A stretch of DNA of 64,000 nucleotides from Ascochyta rabiei (lineage: Eukaryota > Ascomycota > Dothideomycetes > Pleosporales > Didymellaceae). Made by a program: the position numbers and the translations under genes. Under the pieces are notes generated by a model that worked only from the letters and a program-made list of their open reading frames with translations, made no database searches and was not told the DNA's origin. The stretch is from the NCBI RefSeq assembly GCF_004011695.2, contig NC_082406.1, positions 992,001 through 1,056,000 on the forward strand, written 5' to 3'. Positions 1 to 11,467 of the stretch are shown piece by piece; position 1 is the stretch's first letter; each line of letters begins with the position of its first letter.

Positions 1-276
1 CATACTGCTTCACCACTACTGCCTTCAGACTTCGCCCCGGTAATGACCATCATGATTGCCCTCAGTCATTCTCGAGCAGAGACTAGGCAAAGAGAGTGGC
101 AGTGATGTAAGCAGGTCCTCCGTCAGGACAAAAAGATATATCAAGGTCACTATGCTCCCTTATCATCATCATCACCATCACCACCACCCATCAACATCAT
201 CAAAGCATTGCTTCGGCACCAAGTTCATCGGCTTTAAACAATCGTCGAGATACATTCCACACCTCCCTCAGCAATA

Positions 277-642
277 ATGCCAGTTCAGTCCACCATGCAA
301 CCTCTCTCCACCGAGATCTTCAGTCTTCAGGAGCTCGCCCATGTCAAGGAAAGCCTTCGGTCGCCTTCTGCTTCAATGGCCGCCCCAGTGCTGTCTGCTC
401 TCCATCTGTCGTCTTTCACTCTTCCACTGGCTGAACCCTTCGCCTCTGTCCTCCTCACCACGGCCAACCACCCTAAAAACGTTGGTTTCTATGGTGATAA
501 CCACCATGGCGGTGCCCCCAGTGACGGAGATACTTTGTGGTACTGTTGTGTCTGCGGAGATGGCGGCATGAGCGCCTGGCAGGCGAATTGTCACACCTGT
601 GGTCACACTTGTTGTGGTGCATGCCAAGTTGAAGCCGTTTAA
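277..642 (+). CDS. Small Cys-rich protein with C-terminal Trp-Cys-Cys zinc-ribbon-like motif
   Basis: A 121-residue single-exon frame beginning at ATG. The first 80 residues are low in cysteine and rich in Ser, Leu and Pro. The last 35 residues hold a compact cluster, WYCCVC followed by C-x2-C-x-H-x2-C-x2-C, which looks like a zinc-binding ribbon. The same opening (WYCC) recurs in the protein at 2526-2882, so the two are probably diverged relatives. No signal peptide is evident. I cannot name a function. Small proteins of this kind turn up as uncharacterised fungal families (general knowledge, not a search result). The start is uncertain because several in-frame ATGs lie in the N-terminal part. 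Confidence 0.5.
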   Translation: MPVQSTMQPLSTEIFSLQELAHVKESLRSPSASMAAPVLSALHLSSFTLPLAEPFASVLLTTANHPKNVGFYGDNHHGGAPSDGDTLWYCCVCGDGGMSAWQANCHTCGHTCCGACQVEAV

Positions 643-2525
643 GCAGCTTCTTCAACTTTGGGTCCCACTATGACATCCTTAACGGCTCTTATCTACCGGA
701 CGAACTCTTTGCTGATGTTCTGTTGCCTCCATGACATGGTGGCTGCGGTCGACAAATACTCATTGACGATTGGGATGTCTTGCAATACAATAATAGTGTA
801 CTGTTGGTCATGTACAAGGCCAACCAGTCTTCTTTGATCTCCCCGACGCGGCTCAGTCTGTCCTTTCCTTGGTTTGTCGTTACACTTCTTTGATAGCATT
901 TGGCACAAATTTCTTTGGTTCTCTCGCTCTACTCATTGAATTTGAAGATTGGTTCTTGGAGGTTTCTGTCGTTTCCCTAGGCGGGCATCTACCGGCGCTG
1001 GTCATCGTAGCTAGATACCCATCATTCAGCAATCTATACAAATCTCTTAGAAATCATGCGTCAACACTGTTGCAAACACTCGTGACTCTCTGCCACTGGT
1101 ATCGGAGAGATTCAACTGATCTACGAACAAGGTTGCAAGCGAGAGCAGGATCAAGCCACCCGAGCATCCCAGTCTTCATATTTACTTGAGGGTGTAGGGA
1201 AAGCTCAAACACACGTTTGGAAATCCTCCGGGGGCCAAAAGAGGCTCTGAGACTTGGAAGGGTGGCAAAAGATTAGGTCAAGGCTGCAGTTGTAGCGCTA
1301 GTGGAAGAGACAAGGCAGTGCAGCGGAGGCATGATACAAAGTCCTTCGCCAAGACTCAGCCTTAGGCATCTTGCTTGGCCATTATTACGGGCAGTCAAAG
1401 TCGTGGCCCTCATCAACAGACTGTTGCCATGGGAACGACATCACCTTAAGAGCATGGCGGTGACGACATCAGTACATGCCCTTTGCGCAGCCTGGTTGCC
1501 TAGGAACGATGCCCCTGACCAACTGCAACGGGACTTGTCAGCTGACTCCCTAACGTCCCTCTTGCCTTCCGCCCCACTTTAGCTTTACTTTCCGAGAGGA
1601 AACCTAATTTTTGCCTGCTTTTCGTTGGAAAACTGTCAAGGCGCATTTGCACGACAGTGGAGAGAGGTCCACTTTTACTGAGTGGCCTCTTTGTTACCAT
1701 ACCTCGCAACTTCAACAAAACCTAAATCAAACTAAGTACAGTGTCTTTAGTCTCGACTTTGAAAGCAAAGCTGTCATGCAAGTGCATAAGACATGTTAGC
1801 TAAATCGCCATTTCGGATGCAGCCTTGCAGGATGATGGAGGCATCGCACGTGTCGAATCCTTCGACGGGTACCTTATCCGCACCATGGTCTTGTCCTACT
1901 CCCCAGATGTACTAGCAAGCATTGCCACAAGTCGGTGGCTCTGTCGGCGCGTCTAGCCGCTCTTGGCCTGCGAAGAAGGCTCCTAACCTCAGTGCTCAGG
2001 CTGCTGTCACTTGCTCAAGTCCGAAGGATGCGGTTCAAGGGACTTTTGGAGGAAAAACAAAGCCACCATGCCTCCAATAGACTGTCATTCTGAGTATTGT
2101 AGTGGATTGGGATGGGTGCCATTATTCCTTCTTGCAATTTTCAACTATCGAACGTTGTTTGCCACATACTCAGGCGTCCGTTCCAATCGTCTGGTAAAGA
2201 GGCACCACCTAACAGCCACAATCACTCCGGGCATACAACGAGGCGAAAATGAAGCATAGAACTTTGGTGATGACTTTTGAAGTGGGCCTGTTGCAAACGA
2301 GAGGGCAGAGGGCAAGAAGGGCAAAGTGGCGGTGCGATTTTGTGCGATGTCGGCCAACATCGTGAGTGAGGCATACCAGAGGACGTCGGAGTCCTTCATA
2401 GGTCTATAACAACTCTTTCTGCTCGTGTCAGGTTAGAGAACACCACCCAATTCCATCGCTTCAATAGCACAGTACCTTTATCATCAAGCTTTGATCCAAA
2501 CTCTTTGCACACCTCGTCTTCTTTT
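643..2525. other. Gene-poor stretch
   Basis: Nothing convincing is seen here. Short frames exist on both strands, but none has recognisable motifs or a credible start. Confidence 0.5.
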
Positions 2526-2882
2526 ATGAAAACTGTCTGGTACTGCTGCCAGTGCAAAAACGGACCGATGACTATCATCAATAACCCGAGGTGCTCGAGT
2601 GGCGAGTGCCAGCACACTCGATGCAGTGACTGCGAGACTGGAACCGCGCACGCCGAGTATGACTTCGCCCTCGACGACACCAACACTCACGGCTTCGCTC
2701 CTCTGAGGCACTTCCATGCTAGTTCTGTACACGTTCATGGCGAGCTTGTCGATGGCAATGTGACCTACAGGTGGCAGTGTTGCTACTGCCATGCCGACAA
2801 CAGCTGCGATCACAATGCTGGGTGCTACAATTGCTCGCACTGGAGGGATGCTTGCTGTGCGGTGTATGCGGTCAAGAACTAG
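2526..2882 (+). CDS. Small protein with two Cys-rich WxCC modules
   Basis: A 118-residue frame from ATG to TAG. Residues 1-35 contain WYCCQC, then further cysteines and CQHTRCSDC. Residues 85-112 contain a second module, WQCCYC, then C-x5-C-x2-C-x-H and a final CC pair. Both modules resemble the single module of the protein at 277-642, suggesting an internal duplication or a two-finger version of the same family. The middle is acidic and His-containing without motifs. No secretion signal is seen. The start was taken as the first ATG, seven codons before the first Trp-Cys-Cys. Zinc binding is inferred from Cys/His spacing only. Confidence 0.55.
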   Translation: MKTVWYCCQCKNGPMTIINNPRCSSGECQHTRCSDCETGTAHAEYDFALDDTNTHGFAPLRHFHASSVHVHGELVDGNVTYRWQCCYCHADNSCDHNAGCYNCSHWRDACCAVYAVKN

Positions 2883-3937
2883 TGGAGGGCTAGGTGCTGA
2901 ACAGGAAAGCCTTTGGTAGTTTCAATTCAGGTACGTTCTGTCCAGTCGCTATTTCACCAACTCTTGCTGATCATTTCAGATTCGCAATTTGATTAGGCGT
3001 CTGGGCCTGGCTATTGTTGTCCATGTTGTACTTTCGCTTTCGATCGCATGTGGCGTATGGCGTTCAGTAGATCGTACTTCACCACTATACCCTCTCTTTG
3101 TGTCTCTCTTCTATGTTTTGTCGTTGCTCTTTGCCAATGTATTGGTGTCAAGGCAGGAGGTCCGGTTAGGGAAGCTAGCGTAAGGTAGTCCTGCTTTACG
3201 CGCAGGCTTGTCGCGTGCTGAGCTATGATATAGCCTTCCCACACATAGTGTTGAATGCCATACTTTGTTCTCAAAGGCTTGATCAACTCAGATGTAATAT
3301 AGAGTGATCTGTGGTGACCGACGACAGATAGAGTCGGCGATGTCCGAATTGCCGAGCGGCTGCCTGATCGCGTCCTGTTGGAGTCAGGGACCACAGCAAC
3401 ACACATAAATGCATGTAGATACTAAACTATATCTCACTGCGCCAAACCACAAGACAGTTAGTTTGACAAAATAGCGGGAGAGAATGGGTGGAGTGGAGTC
3501 GAGGTAGAAGCTGCGAACCAGCGATCGGCGGGGTAACGTTCCAAGCGAAGAAGTAAGATTCCCATTTAGTGGGTAAATCGATGGTTTCCCAAAATTTCCA
3601 TATTGAGTAGTTGAGCTAGCGCCTTTCCTCTATAGCCGAAACTGTAGCCAATCATAGCTGGCAGCGCAAGCATATGCAAAAAGTAGTAGAATCTTGATTG
3701 CACCATTGGCTGTCTCTGATCGTCCAACCAATATATTCAGCATTTGCATGGAGGTATTCCTCGCGTCTACTGGATAACGTGAGCAGAGCGAAATGGACGA
3801 TGCTAAATATCAAGCAGTTCTACAAAGTGTACTGGTAGAGAATCTTATAGTACTCATGTACGAAATCCACAATCTTTTCAACAGCTCGATTTCCTTTACA
3901 TGTTATGGAGTCACATGATACCTACGCTACATATCCC
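2883..3937. other. Intergenic, no supported gene
   Basis: No frame here has family motifs. It lies downstream of both the small Cys-rich gene and the glycosidase, so it is a convergent spacer. Confidence 0.5.
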
Positions 3938-5977
3938 CTAGAACAGCTTAAACTCCACAAGCCTGACCTTCTGACCATCCTTTGGCGAGAATACGATCCT
4001 GACCTGGCTGCTGCTCGCCTCCGACCATGACGCTTCTGTGATACCGTTGGCTACGGGCTCAGCGTACTTAGACTCGGACACATCAACCCACGAATCGCCG
4101 TTGGCAACTTGGACACGGTAGCCAGTTGGCGCATCGAAGCCCTGCTCTGCATTTGCAAAGAAAGCAATCTCAGCGCTGCTGATAGCGGTAGAAGAGCCAA
4201 AGTCGACCTGGAACCAGACATTGGTGCCGTTGCCCTGAGGTGTGCTCCAGCCGTTAGCGACTTCGGTCTCAGGGAAGAACCAAATCCGGCCATCAATCGC
4301 GCCGTAAAGAGAAGCAGCATCAACACCAGAAACCGAGGCGCTGCCGGCGGGGAATGCAGTATCGGTACTGAGCTTGACGGATTTGGCGATCTTGCGAGTG
4401 ATAGCGGGGGGTGCAGTACGTCCAAGCTGAACGCTCAAGCGGGCGAGAGTAGGCGAAGAAGCAACTTCTTGACCATCGACTTCGACCTTGAGACCTGCTG
4501 AGCCGTAACGTGAACCATCGGCATCCCACTGCACAGCGATCTCATGGCCGTGATATATGATCGAGTCAGCACGGAAGTATGAAATGGCAGGCGCCTCGGC
4601 AGCAGGATTGATCTCAAGAATATCATCGGCACTGGGGCGAATACCGACAAAGCCGGAGAGAATCAAGTCAACGAATCCAGAGTGGAAGTAGTGAAGGGAC
4701 CGCTTCAGTCCGACGATTGGATAGCCGGTATCTGGGTAGTAGTCCTCCTCAAGGTCTAAAATGTTGCCACGCTCAGGGTTGTAATGCAACCTAGCGTACT
4801 GTTGTAGGAGCTTAGTATAGTCGCTCCGACTGATGGTACCGGTGGCGGTTCCGTCGGGGTAGTGATCGAGAAAATTCGCAAGACCGGTAAGCACCTGAGT
4901 CGTCTGAAAAGCCCATGACGGGCCTGACCACTGGCATTCTGGCTGTGTACCGTTCTCTTCCACATAGCGGTACTGGCGCATGTAGTATTGGTATGTGGGG
5001 CCGACGGTGCGGAGGCCATGAGAGCCCGCAAACTCGTTGGTATCTAGAGCGTGCTTCCACGCCTCGGCGAACTCAGGAGTGTCATCTGGCAAATCGTGAG
5101 CCCAGGGAACGAAACCAACAAGCTCACGGCCACGGATGAAGTCCCAGTACTTGACGAATTCGTTGTTAACCTGGAAACGATCGATGAAGTGCTCCAGAGT
5201 CGAGTTCCAGAGGTCGTTTTGCACGCGGCTTTTGATGTCGGCAGCCCTTTTATTATAGGTTATGACGGTATCATTAGAGGTGCCCTTCAACTGAGCAAGC
5301 TTCGCGATTGAGATCGCGTTGTCATACTGGTAGGAGTTGATACTCGGTCGGAAAGCGTTGCCTCCGGTGAAGCCGTCTGTGCCATTGGTAGCATCAATAC
5401 TGGAGATGGTGTATTCGGTGGCATCGCGGAGCGGCTCTACATAGTAAAGACCCTTTGATGTGTCGAAGGCGTCCTGCCATGCATCAAACACGGACGTCAT
5501 AGCGTCCAAGCGCGCAGTAGCATCCGTAGCGACACCGTCAACAAGATAGCCCTTATAAACCGAGGCTGCCATGCTCTCAGAGAACTGACGGGTGTTACTA
5601 TTCGAGCTAAACATGAACGTGGCGTAGTCCTCCTTGAAACGTCGATCACGGCACCAGCGGCCTTCAAGCAGATGGAAGCCCGTAGCATCGTTTAAAGACG
5701 CCCATGGCTTGGTCTGCCAGCCCACGTCGTCCAGAAACTCAGTCGAAATAAAGCCGCTTGCGCCAAGGTCGCGCTGGTGGGCGCGAAATATGTTCCAACG
5801 GTAGTAATAGACATCGGTGAGATCCCTGTCGCTGGTCTCGAAGAACGGGATGCGATTGCGGTACCAAGGCGCATCGTTGCCAAAGTACTGCTTCGCCAAA
5901 GCATCGCCATCAAGAGCAGCCTGCACCTCGGAGAGCAAAGGCAGCAAGGCAAGAGCAGAGATACTGTTTCGTCTCAT
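3938..5977 (-). CDS. Secreted six-hairpin glycosidase (MGH1-like) with F5/8 C-like tail
   Basis: A 679-residue, apparently intronless frame. The start chosen is the ATG at 5977, which opens directly into a signal peptide (basic MRRN, then a hydrophobic core ending near SEVQA); the longer frame upstream begins with a non-ATG codon. Residues about 25-530 have the tryptophan- and tyrosine-rich pattern of (alpha/alpha)6-barrel glycosidases of the mannosylglycerate-hydrolase-like group, including the N-terminal block DVYYYRWNIFRAH and GLRTVGPTYQYY. The last 130 residues look like a discoidin/F5-8 type C carbohydrate-binding fold, with a WFQVDFG strand typical of it. Expected role: extracellular glycan hydrolysis. 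Substrate cannot be told from sequence, and the family assignment is from memory of motifs. Confidence 0.75.
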   Translation of the reverse strand: MRRNSISALALLPLLSEVQAALDGDALAKQYFGNDAPWYRNRIPFFETSDRDLTDVYYYRWNIFRAHQRDLGASGFISTEFLDDVGWQTKPWASLNDATGFHLLEGRWCRDRRFKEDYATFMFSSNSNTRQFSESMAASVYKGYLVDGVATDATARLDAMTSVFDAWQDAFDTSKGLYYVEPLRDATEYTISSIDATNGTDGFTGGNAFRPSINSYQYDNAISIAKLAQLKGTSNDTVITYNKRAADIKSRVQNDLWNSTLEHFIDRFQVNNEFVKYWDFIRGRELVGFVPWAHDLPDDTPEFAEAWKHALDTNEFAGSHGLRTVGPTYQYYMRQYRYVEENGTQPECQWSGPSWAFQTTQVLTGLANFLDHYPDGTATGTISRSDYTKLLQQYARLHYNPERGNILDLEEDYYPDTGYPIVGLKRSLHYFHSGFVDLILSGFVGIRPSADDILEINPAAEAPAISYFRADSIIYHGHEIAVQWDADGSRYGSAGLKVEVDGQEVASSPTLARLSVQLGRTAPPAITRKIAKSVKLSTDTAFPAGSASVSGVDAASLYGAIDGRIWFFPETEVANGWSTPQGNGTNVWFQVDFGSSTAISSAEIAFFANAEQGFDAPTGYRVQVANGDSWVDVSESKYAEPVANGITEASWSEASSSQVRIVFSPKDGQKVRLVEFKLF

Positions 5978-7000
5978 CTTGGCAAAAAGGTTTTTGCTGT
6001 GCAACGAACAGGAAAAATGAGTTTGTGGTGGCCATGTACAGGTGCCGGCACGCTTTTATCCTCCATTGTTCCGCCATCGACGTGGGTGTCCGCTGGGGTG
6101 TAAATGGCAATGATGCGCAGAGAGGCGAACCGAGCACAATGAAGTAACCTTGCTGTAGCAAGTTTACCGTATTCGTCAAGAGATGAACCTCCGTCGGCAT
6201 TTTGACCGAGCGAGGATTTATATTAACCCTGCAGGATTCCCCGCAGAAGTTCGGATAGTCGCCGTGGGGCTATTCCTCCGACGACGGCTCCGTCAGCTTT
6301 CAGATACGCGATTACGCGAGCCCTGGCTGGTGCAATTTATAGCGCATGGCCCGGGTCTCGTTCTTGTACGAACAGCGACATGAGATAGATAGTGACAGAC
6401 AGTGGCATGCTTTTTGTGCGAACGCAGGTGCGAGGCAAAGATAGCCAAGAGACGTGGTTTCCACTGAACAAAGGCAATTCGCCGGTGGGCTGCGGTGGGT
6501 CCCGGTGGGCGTCTCTTGTCAGGCCACGCCGATCGCTCACATGTTGCGATGGCGATCGAGTTTGCAAATCCCGAAGATGGGTTTGAATATGACAAGATGA
6601 ACATACGGGAAAAGTGCAAAGTACCATATTGCGCTCGCATTGTAACGCGTGAAGATCGCGGCGGCCGCCTGGCCTCAGACTTACCCAAAGCGGTTAGTGC
6701 CTGTTTCTCTCACTCACTCACTTCCCAAGCTGCGAAGTACCTCCGCTCTCCACACCACACCACACCACACGACAGCACGATGAAACGGCGAAGGGAAAGC
6801 GCAGGTCCCGAAATCGACAGAGCCTATGTTAAGTTCCAGTGGTGAATGGAGCCTTGGCTGTGTGGTGTTCTACTAACACGATTAAGTACTGAGTGCCGTC
6901 ACTCACGCCCATTTTGGGTTTGAGCCTGAGTCATGGCTCGACCTTGTCTGTGAGAGTGTGATGATGATATATCTTGGTACCATCAACAATCCTAGGCTGA
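5978..7000. other. Upstream region of the glycosidase, no supported gene
   Basis: Holds the glycosidase promoter. An ATG at 6780 opens a 21-codon basic frame that could be a first exon of the broken gene beyond 7001, but no splice link can be shown. A short CACAC-rich tract lies at about 6753-6770. Confidence 0.35.
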
Positions 7001-7954
7001 GGCACTCTGGATATCCTGAGTCTCCCTTCATCAACGATCACCTATACGAAGTGTTCGAGCAGATCCGATCCGATTGCGATCTGGATACTCCACTTGCGCT
7101 CGGCCTCAACTCAACCTGGAGTTTTGCACAGGGCAGGCGAGGCCCAGAAATCAAATCAGGGCGCGAAATGCGTCAACTATGAAAGTGTCGCTCCCCAGCC
7201 AGACGATCCACCGTTCAACCGTCGAGCTTGGAGGTCGGCCGATCCGACCAAGCCAAGAGCTGATCGGGTCAAGTGTTACAACTGCGTGAACTACCTCGAT
7301 ACCAATGGCAGAGAACGTCCAGAACGGTTAGAGGTCAGCCGAGCAGCCGACAGCCACGAGTTCCGGCCCAAAAAGCAATCAGGGTGAAAGCCGCCTGCAC
7401 AATGCGAGCATGAAGGCTGCAAAGGCGCCACGTATCGTTTCTACAGTCGACACCTTAAATACTATTGCACCCTCATTATTGGCCGAGCGAGAGACGAATC
7501 GGACATGGATGCAGAGCGAGGTCCGACCCAGATCAAGTCGAAGCCAGATCGTGATCGGCCAAGCTGCTGCGAGGCTGATGGCTGCGCCAAGACCAAGATG
7601 AAATTCGTTGGGCTAAGCAAGAAGTTCTTCTGCAGACCTCACGAGCTTTGAGCGCGCAGCGGAAGGGACTTGATATTGAGATCCGAGAAGCCTCTTCAGT
7701 GTGAGGCTGGCCCTTGTGATCGGACGAAGTTGAAATTCTATACCGCGCATCGCAAGTGGTACTGCACAGCACACCAGACAGGTGCAGAGAAAGGGCGAAA
7801 CATTCGCTCCTATCGCGTGCAAGAAGCCGAGAAAGTAGAAGAGAGAGGGTTCAACTTGCGATGGAATTTTTTGTTGGAAGGTGGTTTCCACGGGTGGCTA
7901 TTACCGGTTCAGGCTACTCTGGTTATCCTCAACAGCGCGTCTTCCGACGTCTGA
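7001..7954 (+). pseudogene. Broken gene with tandem C-x4-C-x15-C-x2-H motifs and two in-frame TGA codons
   Basis: One reading frame stays open for 318 codons except for TGA at 7385-7387 and TGA at 7649-7651. All three blocks carry related Cys motifs in that same frame. Around 7403, 7569 and 7698 there are three copies of C-E-x3-C-x15-C, each with a Lys/Arg-Phe core and aromatic residues before the last Cys. Copies two and three continue to C-x2-H. A CYNC pair lies near 7276. No ATG occurs in frame before 7385, so a first exon is probably missing from the model. I read it as a zinc-binding-type repeat protein inactivated by two nonsense changes; short introns covering the stops are an alternative. 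Family unrecognised. Confidence 0.5.
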
Positions 7955-9209
7955 ATCCATCCATCTTACACTTGACTTTCAATACTGTCGACGTGGGAGG
8001 TGGCTTCTGCCAATGCCAGGAGATTCGGGGGCGGGGTAATGTTGCGTCTGGAAAGCCTGATTCTACACGGGCTAAATGTATAGCGGCTCCTCGCGGCAAT
8101 ACCTTCCGAGTTGTTCCTAGGATGGATGATTGACGTAGCAGGTCGATAATGAGCTATCTGCTTATAAGTTCTCGGGTATATCTTGGTCTATCACAGCTCC
8201 ACCACTCTACCCATAAACCCATTTGATCATAGCGTCCCATACTCTGGTCGCAGCCCGCTGATGGCCAACTAGACTGCGCAAAGTATGTAAACCCATTTCT
8301 GGGGGACCGAGGGTTCCATCCCAAATTACACCTTTGGCGGCGGCGCTGTTCTCGTTGGAGCTGCGATACCCCTTGGTGTGGTCGAATTAACGATGGACAC
8401 ATTCCTCAAAAACACCAGCTTTGCTGCGCTCCAGGGTGACTATACACTCACTAGTCTCATCACTGGGTTTTCCATGATACCAAAGGAAAATCAAAGCAAA
8501 GCAATCAAGTTGTCGGAACCCTCTACACACGAACCTACCCTTCCTTGCTCGCTGAACAAGCAGAAAAAGAAGAACTGAATTTTTCATTGGCTTCTGTTCC
8601 ATTTCTGCTTTGCGAGTTCCAAGTCTTTGCGAGTTGAAAGCTCAGGGTGACTGCTTTGATGCGTAGCCGATGTGAGGTGTTTTCTGCTACTAGGCGCTGT
8701 GCTATAGACTGCTTCCTGTATACGCTCGGATGGAGACACTATTAGTCATAGCGAGGAAAGAGAGGAACAGATAGAGGAATAGGAAGAGGAAAGAAAGAAA
8801 GAAAGAAAGAAAGAAGGAAAGAGACAATTATCAAAGGTAGACGCGCTTTATGGTGAGATGGAAGGAGCTGCTATAAGTGCTGAATGTCATTACATTGACT
8901 GTTACTTGAAACATTGTGCAGTATTTTATTACGTGGCGTAGCATAACACAAGATGGCCTACGTACCTACATACATGTACTCTCGGAATCTCACCACATGC
9001 TCTGAGCATAGCTATCTTCAATATATAAGATAGGATGAATAAATACGTCCAGTTTTGTTTTTTTCAAACATCTGTCAACACCAGAAACGCCTCGACTTAG
9101 GGTATAACCGCAACTACCACAAAGCTGCGCCTCCTCCTCTCCCTCCCCTGCCCCTCTCTTGTCCACCCCTTCAGCCTGTACGCTAACAGAGTCCTCTCGC
9201 TCATACCGG
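7955..9209. other. Intergenic with a GAAA microsatellite
   Basis: No supported gene. A purine-rich tract with repeated GAAA/GAAAG units lies at about 8755-8822. Confidence 0.5.
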
Positions 9210-11467
9210 CTAGCTGCCGTACGCAATCTCATAGCCCAGCAGGACCTCGGTGGTGGCGCCCTCCCAGCCGCGATTTCCACCGGTGCTGATCATGAAGGAG
9301 CAGGTGGGGTCGAGGTAGAGCTGGGAGATGACGCCGGTGCGGTGGCCGGGGACGATGAGGAAGGGGGTTGCCGATGTGTTTTGCGAGGGGTTAGAGCCGA
9401 GGGATGAGTTTGTCGTGTGCGTGAGGTCGTATTGGCGGAGGATGTCATAGGAGGCGCTGGCAGGTGTCAGTAAGCGGTACGTATAGTGGTGGAAGGAAAT
9501 AGGTATGATAAGAGAATGAGCACGCACCACACAAGCGTCCGCCCGTTGGGCATGCTGCGCACTGCGCTTACGGGCCCGCTGACGCCGGGAAATCTAAAGG
9601 AGCGCTCGGGCTCGCGGAAGCCCTTGTGCAGACTGTACTCGTCGACGGTGCCGTTGCGCCGCCCGGCGTAGATGTAGTTGCCATCGGGCGACCAGCACGC
9701 ATTCATGCACCAAGGCGGGGTCCCACGCGGAGGCTGCAGGCGCGCCAGGGGTGAGGGCTGGCGGCGGTCCCAGATGGAGATGGAGCCATCGATGCTGGCG
9801 GAGAGGAAGGTAGACTCGGAGGATGGCGGGAGGGACGGGGCGGAGGGCGCAGCGGGGGTGATTTCTTCGGCGTGGGGCAGGCCGTTGGTGAGCGGCGTGG
9901 GGTCCGAGGGCTGGGTTGGCAGGGCTGCGGACGGCGACTTGGCTGGCTCGTCTGGGGGCGGCTGTGGCTCTGGCTGTGTCTGCGTGTCAGGCGCCTGCAC
10001 GGGCCCACCCATGTCCATCATGTCCATGTCGGCGCTGTTGTCGTCGGCGGCGGCCTGGATGCCGTTGGCGATGGCGCGCGAGAACTCGTCATCGTCGTCG
10101 TCGTCGCCCATGCCAGGGAGGGCGGCCGAGGGGTTGTTGTCGGCGCCATCACCAAACAGCGAGTCCTTGTCGCCGCCGTCGCCAAAGAGCGAGTCGTCGG
10201 GCGAGCCGGAGGCGTCGTCGTTGGAGGGCTCGTCCTTTAGCGCGGTGGGACGGGATGCGGCGTCGGTGGCGCCGTAGGGGCGGGGGCGGGCGGCGTTGTT
10301 GGAGGAGAAGGTGGTGCTGGAGAGCGAGAGTGCGTCGGTGTCATGCGGGACGGGCAGGGTGGACAGGGGCCGCTGCTCGATGGCGGAGATCTGGGTGCCG
10401 GTTGTGGAGAAGGTGCGTTTGATGGCGCCCGTGTTCAGGTCCCAGTCGTGGATGGTCTTGTCCCAGCTGCCGCTCAGGACGGACGTCTCGTCGTGGGCCA
10501 GGGTCAGGACGGAGACGGCCGAGGAGTGGGCGCGCAGGGTGTGGATGCGGTGGCCCTCGTTGTGGCGCACCGACTGCAGGTTGATGGCGCCGCCCTCGGT
10601 GCCGGACAGCAGCCACAGCGACTGGTGGTGGACGGCCAGCGAGTAGACGGGCGAGGGCGCGTCGGCACCGGGGGTGCTGTCCTCGTTCTCCCAGTACGAC
10701 AGCAGCACGCCGGCCTTGGTGACCGAGTCGACAAAGGGGTGGCGCTGGGCGACGGTCAGGGCGAGCTTGCCGTTGGCCGTGTCGATCCAGTTGAACTTGC
10801 GGATGTAGCCGTCGGCGCCGCCGCTGAAGACCCAGCGCATGTCGGGCGTGGCCGTGATGGCGTTGATGGACGTGCTGTGCGGCGCCGCGATGGTCGGGAT
10901 GATGTCGTAGACGGGCGTCGTGATGGCCTCGGGGCGCACGCTGGGCCGGAAGGACAGGCTGCCCCGGCTGCCCAGCGCGCCTGTTGCTGCCGCTGCCGCT
11001 GCCGCTGCCGCTGCCGCCGTTGGGCTGGGGGAGGTGCGTGTCACGCGGGGGTTCGAGTTGGAGGGGCCTGGAGTGCCGCTGTTGGGGAGGCTGTGGCGCT
11101 CGTCCTGCTCGTCATCGTTGTCGTTGTCGCCGTCGCCGTCGTTGTCGTTGTCATTGTCGCCGTCGCCGTCGCCGTCGCCGTCGCCATCGCCGTCCTGGTC
11201 CTGGTCCTGGTCCTGGTCCTGGTCCTGGTCCTGGTCCTGATCGTCGTCGTCGTCATTGTCGCCCTCTGCATCATCGTCATCGTTGTCTGCGTCGTCATCG
11301 TCGTCGCCGCCCTCGTCCTCGTCGATGTCCATGGCGTCGTTCTCCTCCTGCTCCTGCTCGTCCTCGTCCTCGGCGGAACCTGCACTCAATCAGCGTCCTG
11401 CAAAACACGGGCGCGCGCGAGATCATGTCCTACTTGCGCCGTTCTCGTCATAGTCGTCCTCGTTCAT
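9210..11467 (-). CDS. spt8: SAGA complex subunit Spt8 (WD40)
   Basis: Three exons: 11467-11434, 11379-9528, 9456-9210, giving 710 residues with phase kept at both junctions. The tiny first exon encodes MNEDDYDENGA. Residues up to about 100 are an extreme Asp/Glu run with Gln-Asp and Gly-Asp repeats, as expected for the acidic Spt8 N-terminus. A WD40 propeller follows, with FSGGADGYIRKF, VLSGSWDKTIHDWD and SIDGSISIWDRR blades, interrupted by a Ser/Asp-rich linker. Spt8 helps SAGA recruit TBP in the nucleus. The last blade is restored only by splicing out 9527-9457, which supports the intron. It is divergent from the helicase gene at 12323. Confidence 0.9.

Noticed and set aside
1840..1870. Sequence resembling a tRNA B box
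   Set aside because: No matching A box or cloverleaf could be formed.
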